Shown piece after piece: positions 32,166-40,369 of a DNA stretch of 64,000 bases (positions are counted from its first letter, which is position 1; the number at the start of each line of letters is the position of its first letter). The translations under genes were made by a program, and so were the position numbers. The notes under the pieces were generated by a model that was given only the letters and a program-made list of their open reading frames with translations, ran no database searches and was not told the DNA's origin. Source of the stretch: DATARR01 sp044868005 (GTDB taxonomy: Bacteria; Acidobacteriota; Thermoanaerobaculia; Multivoradales; UBA5704); contig JBIOVX010000285.1 of NCBI GenBank assembly GCA_044868005.1, forward strand, positions 11,082 to 75,081. The letters run 5' to 3'.

Positions 32166-32903
32166 ATGTACTTCGATCCGACCTACCTCGTCTTCATCCT
32201 GCCGGCTCTGGCGCTGTCGCTGTGGGCGAGCTGGCGTACCCATTCTGCGTTCAAGAAGTATTCCCGTGTGCGCACCGTCCGCGGGCTCACCGGCGCGCAG
32301 GCCGCAGAGGAGATGCTGCGCGGCGCCGGTATCTCCGTGGTCATGGCCCGGCAGATGCCAGGGGAGCGGCGGGAGCCGCAGGCTGGCGTCGTCCAGATCG
32401 TGCCGGCCCGCGGCTTCCTCTCCGACCACTACAACCCGGCCAACCGGACGCTGGCCCTGTCGGAGGCGACCTACGCCTCCAACTCGGTGGCGGCGGTGGG
32501 CGTCGCCTGTCATGAGGCGGGTCACGCCCTGCAGCACGTGGAGGGCTACAAGCCGATGTGGCTGCGCTCCGCCCTGGTGCCCACGGCCAACATCGGCTCC
32601 TCGGCGGGCTACCTCGTGATGCTGGGCGGCCTGCTGTTTCACTCGGCCAACCTGATCTACTTCGGCGCCCTCTTGTTCTCCTGCGTGCTGCTGTTCCAGG
32701 TCGTGACCCTGCCGGTGGAGTTCGACGCCTCGAACCGCGCCAAGCGGCTGGCGGTGGAGAACGGCATCGTGCTGCCGCAGGAGCGGGAGGGGATGGACAA
32801 GGTCCTCAACGCCGCCGCGATGACCTACGTGGCCGCCGTGGTCTCGACGCTGATGACGCTGCTGTATTACCTGCTGCGGGCGTCGTCGATGGACCGGCGG
32901 TAA
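32166..32903 (+). CDS. Membrane zinc metallopeptidase (Zn_peptidase_2 family)
   Basis: 245 aa, preceded by GGAAAGGGATAACC. N-terminal TM (YLVFILPALALSLWASW), zinc motif CHEAGHALQH at ~118-127, then three further TM helices (VPTANIGSSAGYLVMLGGLL, ALLFSCVLLFQVVTLPV, ALNAAAMTYVAAVVSTLMTL-like end). VEFDASNRAK is the third conserved motif with the Glu ligand. This YugP-like family is widespread, but its physiological substrate is not known. A hairpin terminator follows. Confidence 0.92.
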   Translation: MYFDPTYLVFILPALALSLWASWRTHSAFKKYSRVRTVRGLTGAQAAEEMLRGAGISVVMARQMPGERREPQAGVVQIVPARGFLSDHYNPANRTLALSEATYASNSVAAVGVACHEAGHALQHVEGYKPMWLRSALVPTANIGSSAGYLVMLGGLLFHSANLIYFGALLFSCVLLFQVVTLPVEFDASNRAKRLAVENGIVLPQEREGMDKVLNAAAMTYVAAVVSTLMTLLYYLLRASSMDRR

Positions 32904-32925
32904 GACACATATGTCAGGAAGGTAA

Positions 32926-32975
32926 GGGCGGCCGATCGGAAAGGCCGCCCCGAAGGGGCTTGATTGGTTTTTATT
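32926..32975. terminator. REP-like hairpin acting as terminator
   Basis: GGGCGGCC (32926-32933), a 9-nt loop and GGCCGCCC (32943-32950) are followed by a T-rich tract (TTGATTGGTTTTTATT, ~32959-32974). The arms are identical to those at 4673-4694. It lies after the metallopeptidase gene and before the converging phosphomannomutase gene. Confidence 0.65.
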
Positions 32976-32983
32976 GCGCTCGA

Positions 32984-33032
32984 CCCCGGGCTGACGCCCG
33001 GGGCTATTCAAATAGCGCTCCTTCGGAGCGCT
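32984..33032. repeat. Paired hairpins, possible dispersed element
   Basis: First hairpin CCCCGGGC-TGAC-GCCCGGGG (32984-33003), second hairpin AGCGCTCC-TTC-GGAGCGCT (33014-33032, with a cTTCGg-type loop). They lie between convergent genes and may terminate the phosphomannomutase transcript. Tandem hairpins of this kind are typical of REP/BIME-type elements. Confidence 0.55.
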
Positions 33033-33061
33033 TCAGGGATGGCGAATTCCTGGATGCCGTT

Positions 33062-34411
33062 CTACTCGGCGGGCTCTCCTAGAATCTCGATCAGCTCCTT
33101 CTCGCGCCGCTCCAGCTCTTCCGGCGTCTGAGCCTCCAGGACCAGACGCAGGAAGGGCTCGGTGTTCGAGGGCCGCACGTTCGCCCACCAGTCGGGATAG
33201 CTGAAGGTGATGCCGTCGAGGTAGTCGATCTGGGCGTCGGAATAGCGGCGGGCCAGCTCGTCCATCTTCCCCTGCTTGTCCTCCACCTCGAAGTTGATCT
33301 CCGGGCTCTTGGCGTAGCGCCGCAAGGGTGCGACGAGAGCGGACAGGGTCTTGCCGCTCGACCTCATCAGGTTCAGCACCTCGACGACGGAGAGGATCGG
33401 GCAGTCGGCGTAGGAATGGTCGCGGAAGTAGTAGTGGCCCGCCAGCTCGCCGCCGAAGATGCCCTCGTGCTTGCGCAGCGTGGCCTTGATGAAGGAGTGG
33501 CCCACGCGCTCGCGCATCGGGACGCCACCGTGCTCGCGGATGTACTCGGCGACGGCGCGCGAGGAGCGCAGGTCGTAGACCACGACCTTGCCTGGCTCGC
33601 GCTTCAGCAGCTCGCCGGCGATCAGCCCCGTCATCAGGTCGCTGCCGATGGACTGGCCCGTCTCGTCGATGAAGGCCGCGCGGTCCGCGTCACCGTCGAA
33701 AGACACGCCGAGATCGGCGCCGTGCTCGCGCACCGCTCGCATCAGGTCGCGGAGGTTTTCCTCGCGCAACGGATTGGCCTCATGGTTGGGGAAGGTGCCG
33801 TCGAGCTCGAAGTAGAGGGGGATCAGCTCGATGTTCATCGCCTCCAGGATCGGCCGGTCGATGGTCCCCATGCCGTTGGCGGCGTCGATCGCGACCTTGA
33901 GGCGCTTGCCGTCTTTCAGGAAAGAAAGGACGTGGCGCTTGTAATCGTCCGAGACGTTCGCCTGCGAGATCATGCCCGGCCGCGAGGCCTTCGGCAGATC
34001 GCCCGACTTCACCTTCTCTTCCATCAGCGCGATGCCGTGGTCGCCGGAGACCGGGCGGGCGCCGTGGCGGCTGAACTTGAAGCCGTTGTACTGCGCCGGG
34101 TTGTGGCTCGCCGTCACCTGCACGCCGCCGGCCGCCTTGAGGTGGCTGATGGCGAAATAGTTCATCGGCGTGGCGGCGAGGCCGATCTCGACCACGTCGA
34201 GCCCGCTGGCGGTGAGCCCCTCGATGAGCGCGCGTTCGAGGCCGGGGCTGTGTGATCGCATATCGCGGCTCACTACGACGGCATTGCCGTTGGCGCGGTC
34301 TTCCGCGTCCAGCACGTGCTGGAAAGAGAGGCCGATCGTGCGCGCGATCTCCTCGTTGAGCTGCGTGGGGACGATGCCCCGGATGTCGTAGGCCTTGAAG
34401 ATTCCCGCCAT
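33062..34411 (-). CDS. manB: Phosphomannomutase/phosphoglucomutase
   Basis: 449 aa, full length for the alpha-D-phosphohexomutase family. N-terminal FKAYDIRGIVP, the phosphoserine loop TASHNPAQYNG, the metal-binding DGDADR, the sugar-binding GGELAGHYYFRD and the C-terminal phosphate loop RPSNTEPFLRL are all present. It interconverts the 1- and 6-phosphates of mannose or glucose for GDP-mannose, LPS or EPS precursors; the sequence alone does not fix the preferred sugar. It lies 26 bp after ileS on the same strand and may be co-transcribed with it. Confidence 0.92.
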   Translation of the reverse strand: MAGIFKAYDIRGIVPTQLNEEIARTIGLSFQHVLDAEDRANGNAVVVSRDMRSHSPGLERALIEGLTASGLDVVEIGLAATPMNYFAISHLKAAGGVQVTASHNPAQYNGFKFSRHGARPVSGDHGIALMEEKVKSGDLPKASRPGMISQANVSDDYKRHVLSFLKDGKRLKVAIDAANGMGTIDRPILEAMNIELIPLYFELDGTFPNHEANPLREENLRDLMRAVREHGADLGVSFDGDADRAAFIDETGQSIGSDLMTGLIAGELLKREPGKVVVYDLRSSRAVAEYIREHGGVPMRERVGHSFIKATLRKHEGIFGGELAGHYYFRDHSYADCPILSVVEVLNLMRSSGKTLSALVAPLRRYAKSPEINFEVEDKQGKMDELARRYSDAQIDYLDGITFSYPDWWANVRPSNTEPFLRLVLEAQTPEELERREKELIEILGEPAE

Positions 34412-34437
34412 TCTCTACCCCGATCCTTTCTCTCTGA

Positions 34438-37400
34438 TCAAACCCTTTCGATTCGGATGGCAGGCTCGCCCGCGGATGAGTTCGCCGCTCCGCTGACCTC
34501 GACCGCCAGGGTCTCGCCCATGATCCAGTCGAGATGGATATCTACGGCGGATTTCATCTCCGGATCGGCCTCGTAGGCGACGCGGATGCGGTCCGCGTAA
34601 TCGAGGTCCTCCTTCTTCCGCGCCTGCTGCACCCAGTGGACGAACTCGCGGGCGAGCCCCTCCGCTTCCAGCTCCGGCGTGAGCGCCGTCTCCAGCGCTA
34701 CCAGCAGATCGCGGTCTCCCTGGGTGGCCGTGCCGGCGCGCTCGACGAGCCGCACCTCGACCTCGTCGGCGGCGAGGTCTTCGGAACCAGCCGCGAGATG
34801 CAGGGTGATCTTGCCCGTGCGCTCCAGCTCGGAGGCCAGCGCGTCGCCGTCGGCGGCGTCCAGGGCCTTCTTCACCTCCGGCATGCGCTTGCCGAAACGC
34901 GGTCCTGTCTTGGGGAAGATCGGCTTGACCTCGTGATGGACGTAGACCGTGCGGTCCGCGGCCCAGCGGATCTCCTTGACGTTCAGCTCGTCGCGCAGCA
35001 GGTCCGCGTAGGGCTCGACCTGTCCGCGCAGCGACTCGTCCGCCGTGACCAGCGTGACGGCCGGGAGCGGCTGCCGCGTCTTGAGGCTGTGAAGGTTGCG
35101 GGCCGCGTGCCCCAGCCGCACGATGCGTTGGATGGCGGCCATGCCTTTCTCCAGGGCCTCGTCCGCTCGGTCCGCTAGCTCCGGCCAATCTTCGAGGTGA
35201 ACGCTCGCAGGCGCGTCGCTCACCTGGCTGCGTACGAGGCGCTCGTGCAGCATCTCGGCCACGAAAGGAGTGAACGGCGCGATCAGCCGTGCGAGAGTAG
35301 TTAGAACTGTGTAGAGGGATTGGTAGGCGCTTTCCTTGTGAAGGACATCGTCAGCCTCCACTCCGCCCCAGAAACGGTTGCGACTGCGTCGGATGTACCA
35401 ATTCGTCAGGTCATCCAGAAACTCCTCGATGCCTCGCGCTGCTCCTGTCAAGTCGTAGCTGTCAAGTTGTGCTGTCACCGCATCGATGAGACGCTGAAGG
35501 CGCAGCAGGATCCAACGGTCGAGGTCTGGTCGATTCTCGAAAGGAATAGATGGCTGGCGCGGCCGCCAGCCGTCGAGATTGGCGTAGATGGTGAAGAAGG
35601 ACAAGGCGTTCCACAGCGGCAGCAAAAAGCTCTGCGCCGCCTCGCGCACCAGCCGGGCCGAGAAGCGCGCCGTCTGCTCCGGATTGTTGATGCAGAAGTA
35701 CCAGCGCAGGGCGTCCGCGCCGGTCTCCTCCATGACTCCCATGGGCTCGACGACGTTGCCGAGGCGCTTCGACATCTTCCGTCCCTGCTCGTCGTTGATG
35801 TGGCCGAGGACGATGCAGGTCTTGTAGGCCACCGAGTCGAAGAGCAGCACGCCGAGCACGTGCAGGGTGTAGAACCAGCCGCGGGTCTGATCGATCGCCT
35901 CCGAGATGAAATCCGCCGGGTACTGCAGGCGCCGGTCGATCAGCTCGCGGTTCTCGAACGGGTAATGGTGCTGGGCGAAGGGCATCGCGCCCGAGTCGAA
36001 CCAGGCGTCGATCACCTCCTCGACCCGCCGCATCGTTCCCTCGCCGCACTGCGGGCAAGGCCAGGTGAACTCGTCGATGAACGGCCGGTGCGGATTGAAC
36101 CGGTCCGCATCGTATAGATCCGCCGGCTTCTCGCGCCCCGCGGCGGCGAAGAGCTCCGCGTAAGAGCCGATGACCTGCTGGTGCGCGCACGCGCTCGCGG
36201 AGCAGCGCCAGATGGGCAGCGGCGTTCCCCAGTAGCGGCGGCGCGAGAGCGCCCAGTCGACGACGTTCTCCAGCCAGTTGCCGAAACGACCCTCGCCGAT
36301 GTGCTCCGGGTGCCAGTCGATCTCGCGGTTCTTCGCCACCAGCTCGTCCCGCTTCTCCGTCGTGCGGATGAACCAGCTCGTGGTGGCGTAGTAGAGGAGC
36401 GGCCGGTCGCAGCGCCAGCAGAAGGGATAGCTGTGGCGGTAGCGGTCGACGTGGAGCATCAGGCCGCGGCCCTTCAGGTCCTGGATGATCTTGGGGTCCG
36501 CGTCCTTGAACCACAGTCCCGCGAAGTCGCCGGCGCCGGGGACGATCTTCCCTTCGCCGTCCACCGACAGGATCATCGGCAGGCCGTAGCGCCGGCCCGT
36601 CTGGTAGTCGTCCTCGCCGAAGGGCGGCGCGGTGTGCACGAGCCCGGTGCCGTCCGTCGCCGTGACGTAATCGCCCAGCACGACGCGCCCTGGGACGTCG
36701 GGCTCGAAGAAGGTGAAGAGGCGATCGTAGAGCAGGCCTTCGAGATCGCGGCCGCGGAAATGGGCGAGGGCGGGCGCCTCCCTTAAATCGATCTGTTGGC
36801 GCTTGCCTTCTCTTTCGATCACCACAGGGACGGCGGTGCCGAGATCCTCCCCGAGCAGGATCAGGTCCCCCGCCTTCCCAGGATGCTCGACGACCTTGTA
36901 GACGAGGTCGGGATGGACGGCGAGGCCCACGTTGGCGAGCGTCGTCCAGGGCGTCGTCGTCCAGGCGACGAGATAGAGGTTGTCGCCGACTTCCCACGAC
37001 TCGCCGGCGGTCGTCGTCTGCACGGCTTGGCCCGGCCGGGCGTGGAACAGCGTCCAGATCGACGGATCGTCCGCGTCCTTGTAGTTCTGCGCCACCTCGT
37101 GGCTGGAGAGGGTGGTGCCGCAGCGGGCGCAGTAGGGCTGGATCTTGTAGCCCTCGTTGAGCAGACCGCGCGCCGCGAGCTCGGCGAGCGCCCACCACAC
37201 CGATTCGATGTACTCGTTGGTGTAGGTGAGATAAGCGTGATCGAGATCGAGCCAGTAGCCGATGCGCTCGGTCATCGCCCGCCATTGACGCTCATAGGTG
37301 TGGACGCTCTCCAGGCAGGCGCGGTTGAACTCGGCGATGCCGTAGGCCTCGATCTGCTGCTTGCCGGAGAAGCCGAGACGCTTCTCGACCTCGATCTCGA

Positions 37401-37686
37401 CGGCGAGGCCGTGCGTGTCCCATCCCGCCTTGCGGGCCACGTGGTAACCGCGCATGGTGCGGAAGCGGGGAAAGAGGTCCTTGACGACGCGGGTGACCAC
37501 GTGGCCGACGTGCGGCACGTTGTTGGCCGTCGGCGGTCCCTCGAAGAAGACGAACTCTCCGCGCGGAGAGGGTTTCTCCAGGGTCTTCTCGAAAATGCCC
37601 CGGCTCCGCCATTGCTCGAGCACCTCCTGCTCGAGCCGGGGGAACGGATATCCACCCGGGACATCGGGGAATCGGCGGTCGCTCAT
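34438..37686 (-). CDS. ileS: Isoleucyl-tRNA synthetase, type 2 (IleRS2)
   Basis: 1082 aa. Class I motifs are present: ANNVPHVGHVV (HIGH) and KMSKRLGN. The connecting peptide has the zinc-site cysteines CARCGTTLSSHE, and ERQWRAMTERIGYWLDLD is typical. Overall similarity is to the Thermus/eukaryotic type (GWDTHGLAVEIEVEKRLG) rather than the E. coli type, and the C-terminal zinc finger of type 1 is absent. Type 2 enzymes are generally much less sensitive to mupirocin; that is family knowledge, not shown here. It lies downstream of the hydrolase gene (61-bp gap) and upstream of the phosphomannomutase gene. No T-box leader is visible. Confidence 0.96.
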   Translation of the reverse strand: MSDRRFPDVPGGYPFPRLEQEVLEQWRSRGIFEKTLEKPSPRGEFVFFEGPPTANNVPHVGHVVTRVVKDLFPRFRTMRGYHVARKAGWDTHGLAVEIEVEKRLGFSGKQQIEAYGIAEFNRACLESVHTYERQWRAMTERIGYWLDLDHAYLTYTNEYIESVWWALAELAARGLLNEGYKIQPYCARCGTTLSSHEVAQNYKDADDPSIWTLFHARPGQAVQTTTAGESWEVGDNLYLVAWTTTPWTTLANVGLAVHPDLVYKVVEHPGKAGDLILLGEDLGTAVPVVIEREGKRQQIDLREAPALAHFRGRDLEGLLYDRLFTFFEPDVPGRVVLGDYVTATDGTGLVHTAPPFGEDDYQTGRRYGLPMILSVDGEGKIVPGAGDFAGLWFKDADPKIIQDLKGRGLMLHVDRYRHSYPFCWRCDRPLLYYATTSWFIRTTEKRDELVAKNREIDWHPEHIGEGRFGNWLENVVDWALSRRRYWGTPLPIWRCSASACAHQQVIGSYAELFAAAGREKPADLYDADRFNPHRPFIDEFTWPCPQCGEGTMRRVEEVIDAWFDSGAMPFAQHHYPFENRELIDRRLQYPADFISEAIDQTRGWFYTLHVLGVLLFDSVAYKTCIVLGHINDEQGRKMSKRLGNVVEPMGVMEETGADALRWYFCINNPEQTARFSARLVREAAQSFLLPLWNALSFFTIYANLDGWRPRQPSIPFENRPDLDRWILLRLQRLIDAVTAQLDSYDLTGAARGIEEFLDDLTNWYIRRSRNRFWGGVEADDVLHKESAYQSLYTVLTTLARLIAPFTPFVAEMLHERLVRSQVSDAPASVHLEDWPELADRADEALEKGMAAIQRIVRLGHAARNLHSLKTRQPLPAVTLVTADESLRGQVEPYADLLRDELNVKEIRWAADRTVYVHHEVKPIFPKTGPRFGKRMPEVKKALDAADGDALASELERTGKITLHLAAGSEDLAADEVEVRLVERAGTATQGDRDLLVALETALTPELEAEGLAREFVHWVQQARKKEDLDYADRIRVAYEADPEMKSAVDIHLDWIMGETLAVEVSGAANSSAGEPAIRIERV

Positions 37687-37747
37687 CCGGAATCCTCACG
37701 CCGCGCTCCCCGGGACGGGGTGCGGCAAAGAAGGGGTATTGTAGCGG

Positions 37748-38749
37748 TCACCCCGGCAGACGCGCCAGGAACCGCTCCAACGCCCGGCAGAAGAGGCCCG
37801 GCGTCTCGGCGTGCGGGAGGGCGCCGGCGCCTTCGAAGATGTCGAGCTCCGCTTGCGGCAGGCGGCGGAGCCAGAGATCGGCGTTCTCCGCCGGAGGAAT
37901 CTTCGATTGCCGCCCCCAGGCGAGCCAGACCGGCGTGCGCAGGCGGGAGAGATCCTTCGAGACGTCGAGCCAGAGATTCCCCGCGAGATAGGAGGCGAGC
38001 GCCGCGCGAGCCTGGCGCGTATGGCTCGACCGGTAATGGTGCTCCAGAAGGGCGGCGTCGACGCGCTCGGGCGCGGCGTAGACCTCGCGCCGGAGGTGGT
38101 GCTCCAGGGCCGTGCGGGCCGTCAGCAGGTCGAGAGCGAGGGCGCCGGCGAGCGGCAGGCTGACGAGGGTGGAGACGAAAGAGCGGCCCGCGGCGCGGGC
38201 GGGATCGTCGCCGTCCTCCCCCAGACCCAGCGGCGAGACCAGCGCCAGCGCCTGTACCCGGCCGGGATGGTCGAGCGCGGTCCGCGCCGCGTAGGCCGCC
38301 GCCAGTCCGGCACCCACCACGACCGCCTTCTCCCGCACGACGGCGGCGAGGAAGTCCTCGATGACATCCAGATAACCCTCCGGCCGGTGGGCGCCCGCCG
38401 GTCCCGCCGTGCGGCCCCAGCCGGGAAGGTCCGGCACGTAGACGCGGTGGCTCTCCGCCAGGATCTCCGCCGCGGCCCGCCACTGGCCCGAACCGTAGCC
38501 GGGGCCGAAGGAGTGGAGCAGGAGGACGGGAGGACCGCTTCCCAGCTCCTGGAAGACGACCTCGCGGCCGGAGCGGCCGGTGAAGCGGTGGGCCCGGCCC
38601 CAGCGCGGTGCCGCAGGCGGCTCCACCCGCCGCCGCAGCAGGGCGGCCGCCAGCACAGGAACCCCGACCGCCGCGCCCGCCAGCAGCAGGCCTTTTGCCA
38701 GCCGGCGTCCGCGGTCCTTCGGCAGCGACCGGCCCGTGCCTCTCGACAT
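37748..38749 (-). CDS. Alpha/beta-hydrolase with N-terminal membrane anchor
   Basis: 333 aa from ATG 38749; the frame is open much further upstream but that part lies over def on the other strand. N-terminal TM (LLLAGAAVGVPVLAAALL). Hydrolase fold from ~60: oxyanion-loop motif PVLLLHSFGPG, then DLPGWGRTAGP. The nucleophile elbow usually reads GxSxG; here the expected place reads VVVGAGLAAAYAA, so the Ser is replaced by Gly. His is probably in ALPHAETPG. The missing Ser suggests a non-hydrolytic or divergent role. It is first in the minus-strand series with ileS and the mutase. Confidence 0.85.
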   Translation of the reverse strand: MSRGTGRSLPKDRGRRLAKGLLLAGAAVGVPVLAAALLRRRVEPPAAPRWGRAHRFTGRSGREVVFQELGSGPPVLLLHSFGPGYGSGQWRAAAEILAESHRVYVPDLPGWGRTAGPAGAHRPEGYLDVIEDFLAAVVREKAVVVGAGLAAAYAARTALDHPGRVQALALVSPLGLGEDGDDPARAAGRSFVSTLVSLPLAGALALDLLTARTALEHHLRREVYAAPERVDAALLEHHYRSSHTRQARAALASYLAGNLWLDVSKDLSRLRTPVWLAWGRQSKIPPAENADLWLRRLPQAELDIFEGAGALPHAETPGLFCRALERFLARLPG

Positions 38750-38767
38750 GGCCTCGCAGCTTACCAT

Positions 38768-38799
38768 TTGCGGATGGTCGCGGCTCCTGACGCTATAAT
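38768..38799 (+). promoter_or_regulatory. def promoter with consensus -10
   Basis: TATAAT at 38794-38799 is a perfect -10; the best -35-like TTGCGG (38768-38773) is at a long 20-bp spacing. The ATG at 38813 follows by 13 nt, so the 5' leader is at most a few bases. Confidence 0.6.
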
Positions 38800-38812
38800 G
38801 ACATCGATACCT

Positions 38813-39361
38813 ATGCCTGTCCGCCCCATCGTCCGGCTCGGTCATCCCGCCCTGCGCGCTCCGGCGCGGCCCGTGGAGCTGGTGCGCGTGGCCGGTCCCG
38901 AGGTCCAGTCGCTCATCGACGACATGATCGCCACCATGCATGACGCTCACGGCGTCGGCCTGGCGGCGCCGCAGGTGGGCGAGGAGCTGCAGCTCTTCGT
39001 CTACCAGGCGGCCGGCCCGCCGGAGATCCCCCTGCACGTGGTGATCAATCCGATGATCACGTCGGTGTCGAGAGAGCTGGTCTACGACTGGGAGGGGTGC
39101 CTCTCGATCCCCGACCTGCGAGGGCTCGTGCCGCGCCATCCCTCCGTGCGGGTGCAGGGGCTGGACCGCGAAGGAAGCCGGCTCGACTACGTCGCCTCGA
39201 ATTTCGAGGCCCGCATCGTCCAGCACGAGTTCGATCATCTGAACGGCGTCGTCTTTCTCGACCGCATGCGCGACCTGCACTCGCTCGCCTACCTCGAGGA
39301 GTGGGAGGAGTACATGCTGGAGCGCTCCCGGCAAGACCTCGAAGAGACCGCGGTCGGCTGA
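38813..39361 (+). CDS. def: Peptide deformylase
   Basis: 182 aa from ATG 38813; the earlier in-frame ATG at 38798 overlaps the -10 box and is rejected. All three metal/active-site motifs are intact: GVGLAAPQVG (motif 1, GxGLAAxQ), EGCLSIPDLRG (motif 2, EGCLS) and QHEFDHLNG (motif 3, HExDH). It removes the N-formyl group from new proteins using Fe2+ or a similar metal. rlmH starts one base after its stop, so they form an operon. Confidence 0.96.
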   Translation: MPVRPIVRLGHPALRAPARPVELVRVAGPEVQSLIDDMIATMHDAHGVGLAAPQVGEELQLFVYQAAGPPEIPLHVVINPMITSVSRELVYDWEGCLSIPDLRGLVPRHPSVRVQGLDREGSRLDYVASNFEARIVQHEFDHLNGVVFLDRMRDLHSLAYLEEWEEYMLERSRQDLEETAVG

Positions 39362-39362
39362 C

Positions 39363-39839
39363 GTGGGCCGCGAGCTCGTCGTCCTCTGGGCAGGACGCCA
39401 CCGGCGTTCGCACTGGGAAGAGATCTGCGATTCCTACCGCCGCCGGATCGCCCGCCTGGCGCCGGTGCGCGACGTGCCGGTGCGCGCGCGGGCCGCGGCG
39501 GACGATCCGCAGCGGCTGCGGGCGGAAGGCCAGGCGCTCCTCGCGGCGCTGCCGCCTTCGGCGTGGAGCTTCGCCCTCGACAGCCGCGGCGAGGCGCTCA
39601 CCTCCGAGCAGCTCGCGGAGCGCCTCGCCCGCTTGCGCCAGGAGTGGCCGCACCCCGTGGCTTTCCTGATCGGCTCCGATCTCGGCCTCGACCGCGCCGT
39701 CCTCGACGGGGTCCGCGCCACCCTCTCCCTCGGCCCTCTGACCCTCTCCCACGAACTGGCACGTGTCGTGCTTTATGAGCAACTCTTCCGAGCGCTCTCG
39801 ATCGAGGCCGGAATGAGCTATCATCGCGAGCCCTTGTAA
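39363..39839 (+). CDS. rlmH: 23S rRNA pseudouridine-1915 N3-methyltransferase
   Basis: 158 aa, GTG start one base after the def stop. It shows the SPOUT-fold features of RlmH: YRRRIARLAPV, the SAM-binding VAFLIGSDLGLDRAVLD (usually FxIGG..G), LSLGPLTLSHELARVVLYEQ, and the end GMSYHREPL (family GxPYHr). The canonical IGGADG loop is changed to IGSDLG, but the length and termini agree. It modifies the large subunit helix 69 in assembled ribosomes. Confidence 0.94.
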   Translation: MGRELVVLWAGRHRRSHWEEICDSYRRRIARLAPVRDVPVRARAAADDPQRLRAEGQALLAALPPSAWSFALDSRGEALTSEQLAERLARLRQEWPHPVAFLIGSDLGLDRAVLDGVRATLSLGPLTLSHELARVVLYEQLFRALSIEAGMSYHREPL

Positions 39840-39902
39840 AAGGACTGTTGGGCTGTATCATAGGTGACCTTTTTTAGCGCGCCGGTCGAAAGGAGAAGCA
39901 GC

Positions 39903-40307
39903 GTGGCCAGAACAGAGAAGGCCAAGGTGGCCGCCGAGGTGCCGCGGGATCGGTTCCAAGCCCTGCGCGAGCGGTTGCAGAAGCAACGGGCCGAGATCAT
40001 CAACATGTACAAGCAGGACTTGCGGGCGGGGCAGGAGTCCGCGGACGACGGGACCGAGGACATCGTGGATCGCGCCAACAACGCCTACAATCGCGAGCTC
40101 ATGTTCTCCCTCTCCGACAACGAAAGGGCGACGCTGCTGCAGATCGAGAACGCGCTGGGGCGGATGGATGAGGGCAGCTATGGACGCTGCGCGAACTGCG
40201 GGCAGTCGATCGCCGTACAGCGGCTGGAGGCGGTGCCCTGGGCACGCTTCTGCATCGATTGCCAGGAGCTCGCCGAGAAGGGGCTTCTGGAGGTCGAAGC
40301 GAGCTAG
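39903..40307 (+). CDS. DksA/TraR-type zinc-finger protein
   Basis: 134 aa from GTG 39903, which follows GAAAGGAGAAGCAGC; the ATG at 39864 has no Shine-Dalgarno. Residues ~10-90 form the coiled-coil region (FQALRERLQKQRAEIINMYK, DGTEDIVDRANNAYNRELMF). The C4 zinc finger is CANCGQSI, then ARFCIDCQ. The usual DxxDxA tip motif of DksA appears as TEDIVDRA. It may bind the RNA polymerase secondary channel. It lies between rlmH and holA. Confidence 0.92.
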   Translation: MARTEKAKVAAEVPRDRFQALRERLQKQRAEIINMYKQDLRAGQESADDGTEDIVDRANNAYNRELMFSLSDNERATLLQIENALGRMDEGSYGRCANCGQSIAVQRLEAVPWARFCIDCQELAEKGLLEVEAS

Positions 40308-40369
40308 CGGAAACGATCGGTTCGAAGGGCGGGGAGTGCCGGCTGCGCTCCTCGCCTTTGTGTTTGCGG

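Noticed and set aside
38798..38800. Upstream in-frame ATG of def
   Set aside because: It overlaps the TATAAT box, so it would not be transcribed.
39864..39866. ATG as start of the DksA/TraR-type gene
   Set aside because: The GTG at 39903 has GAAAGGAG upstream; the extra 13 residues include the Shine-Dalgarno itself.
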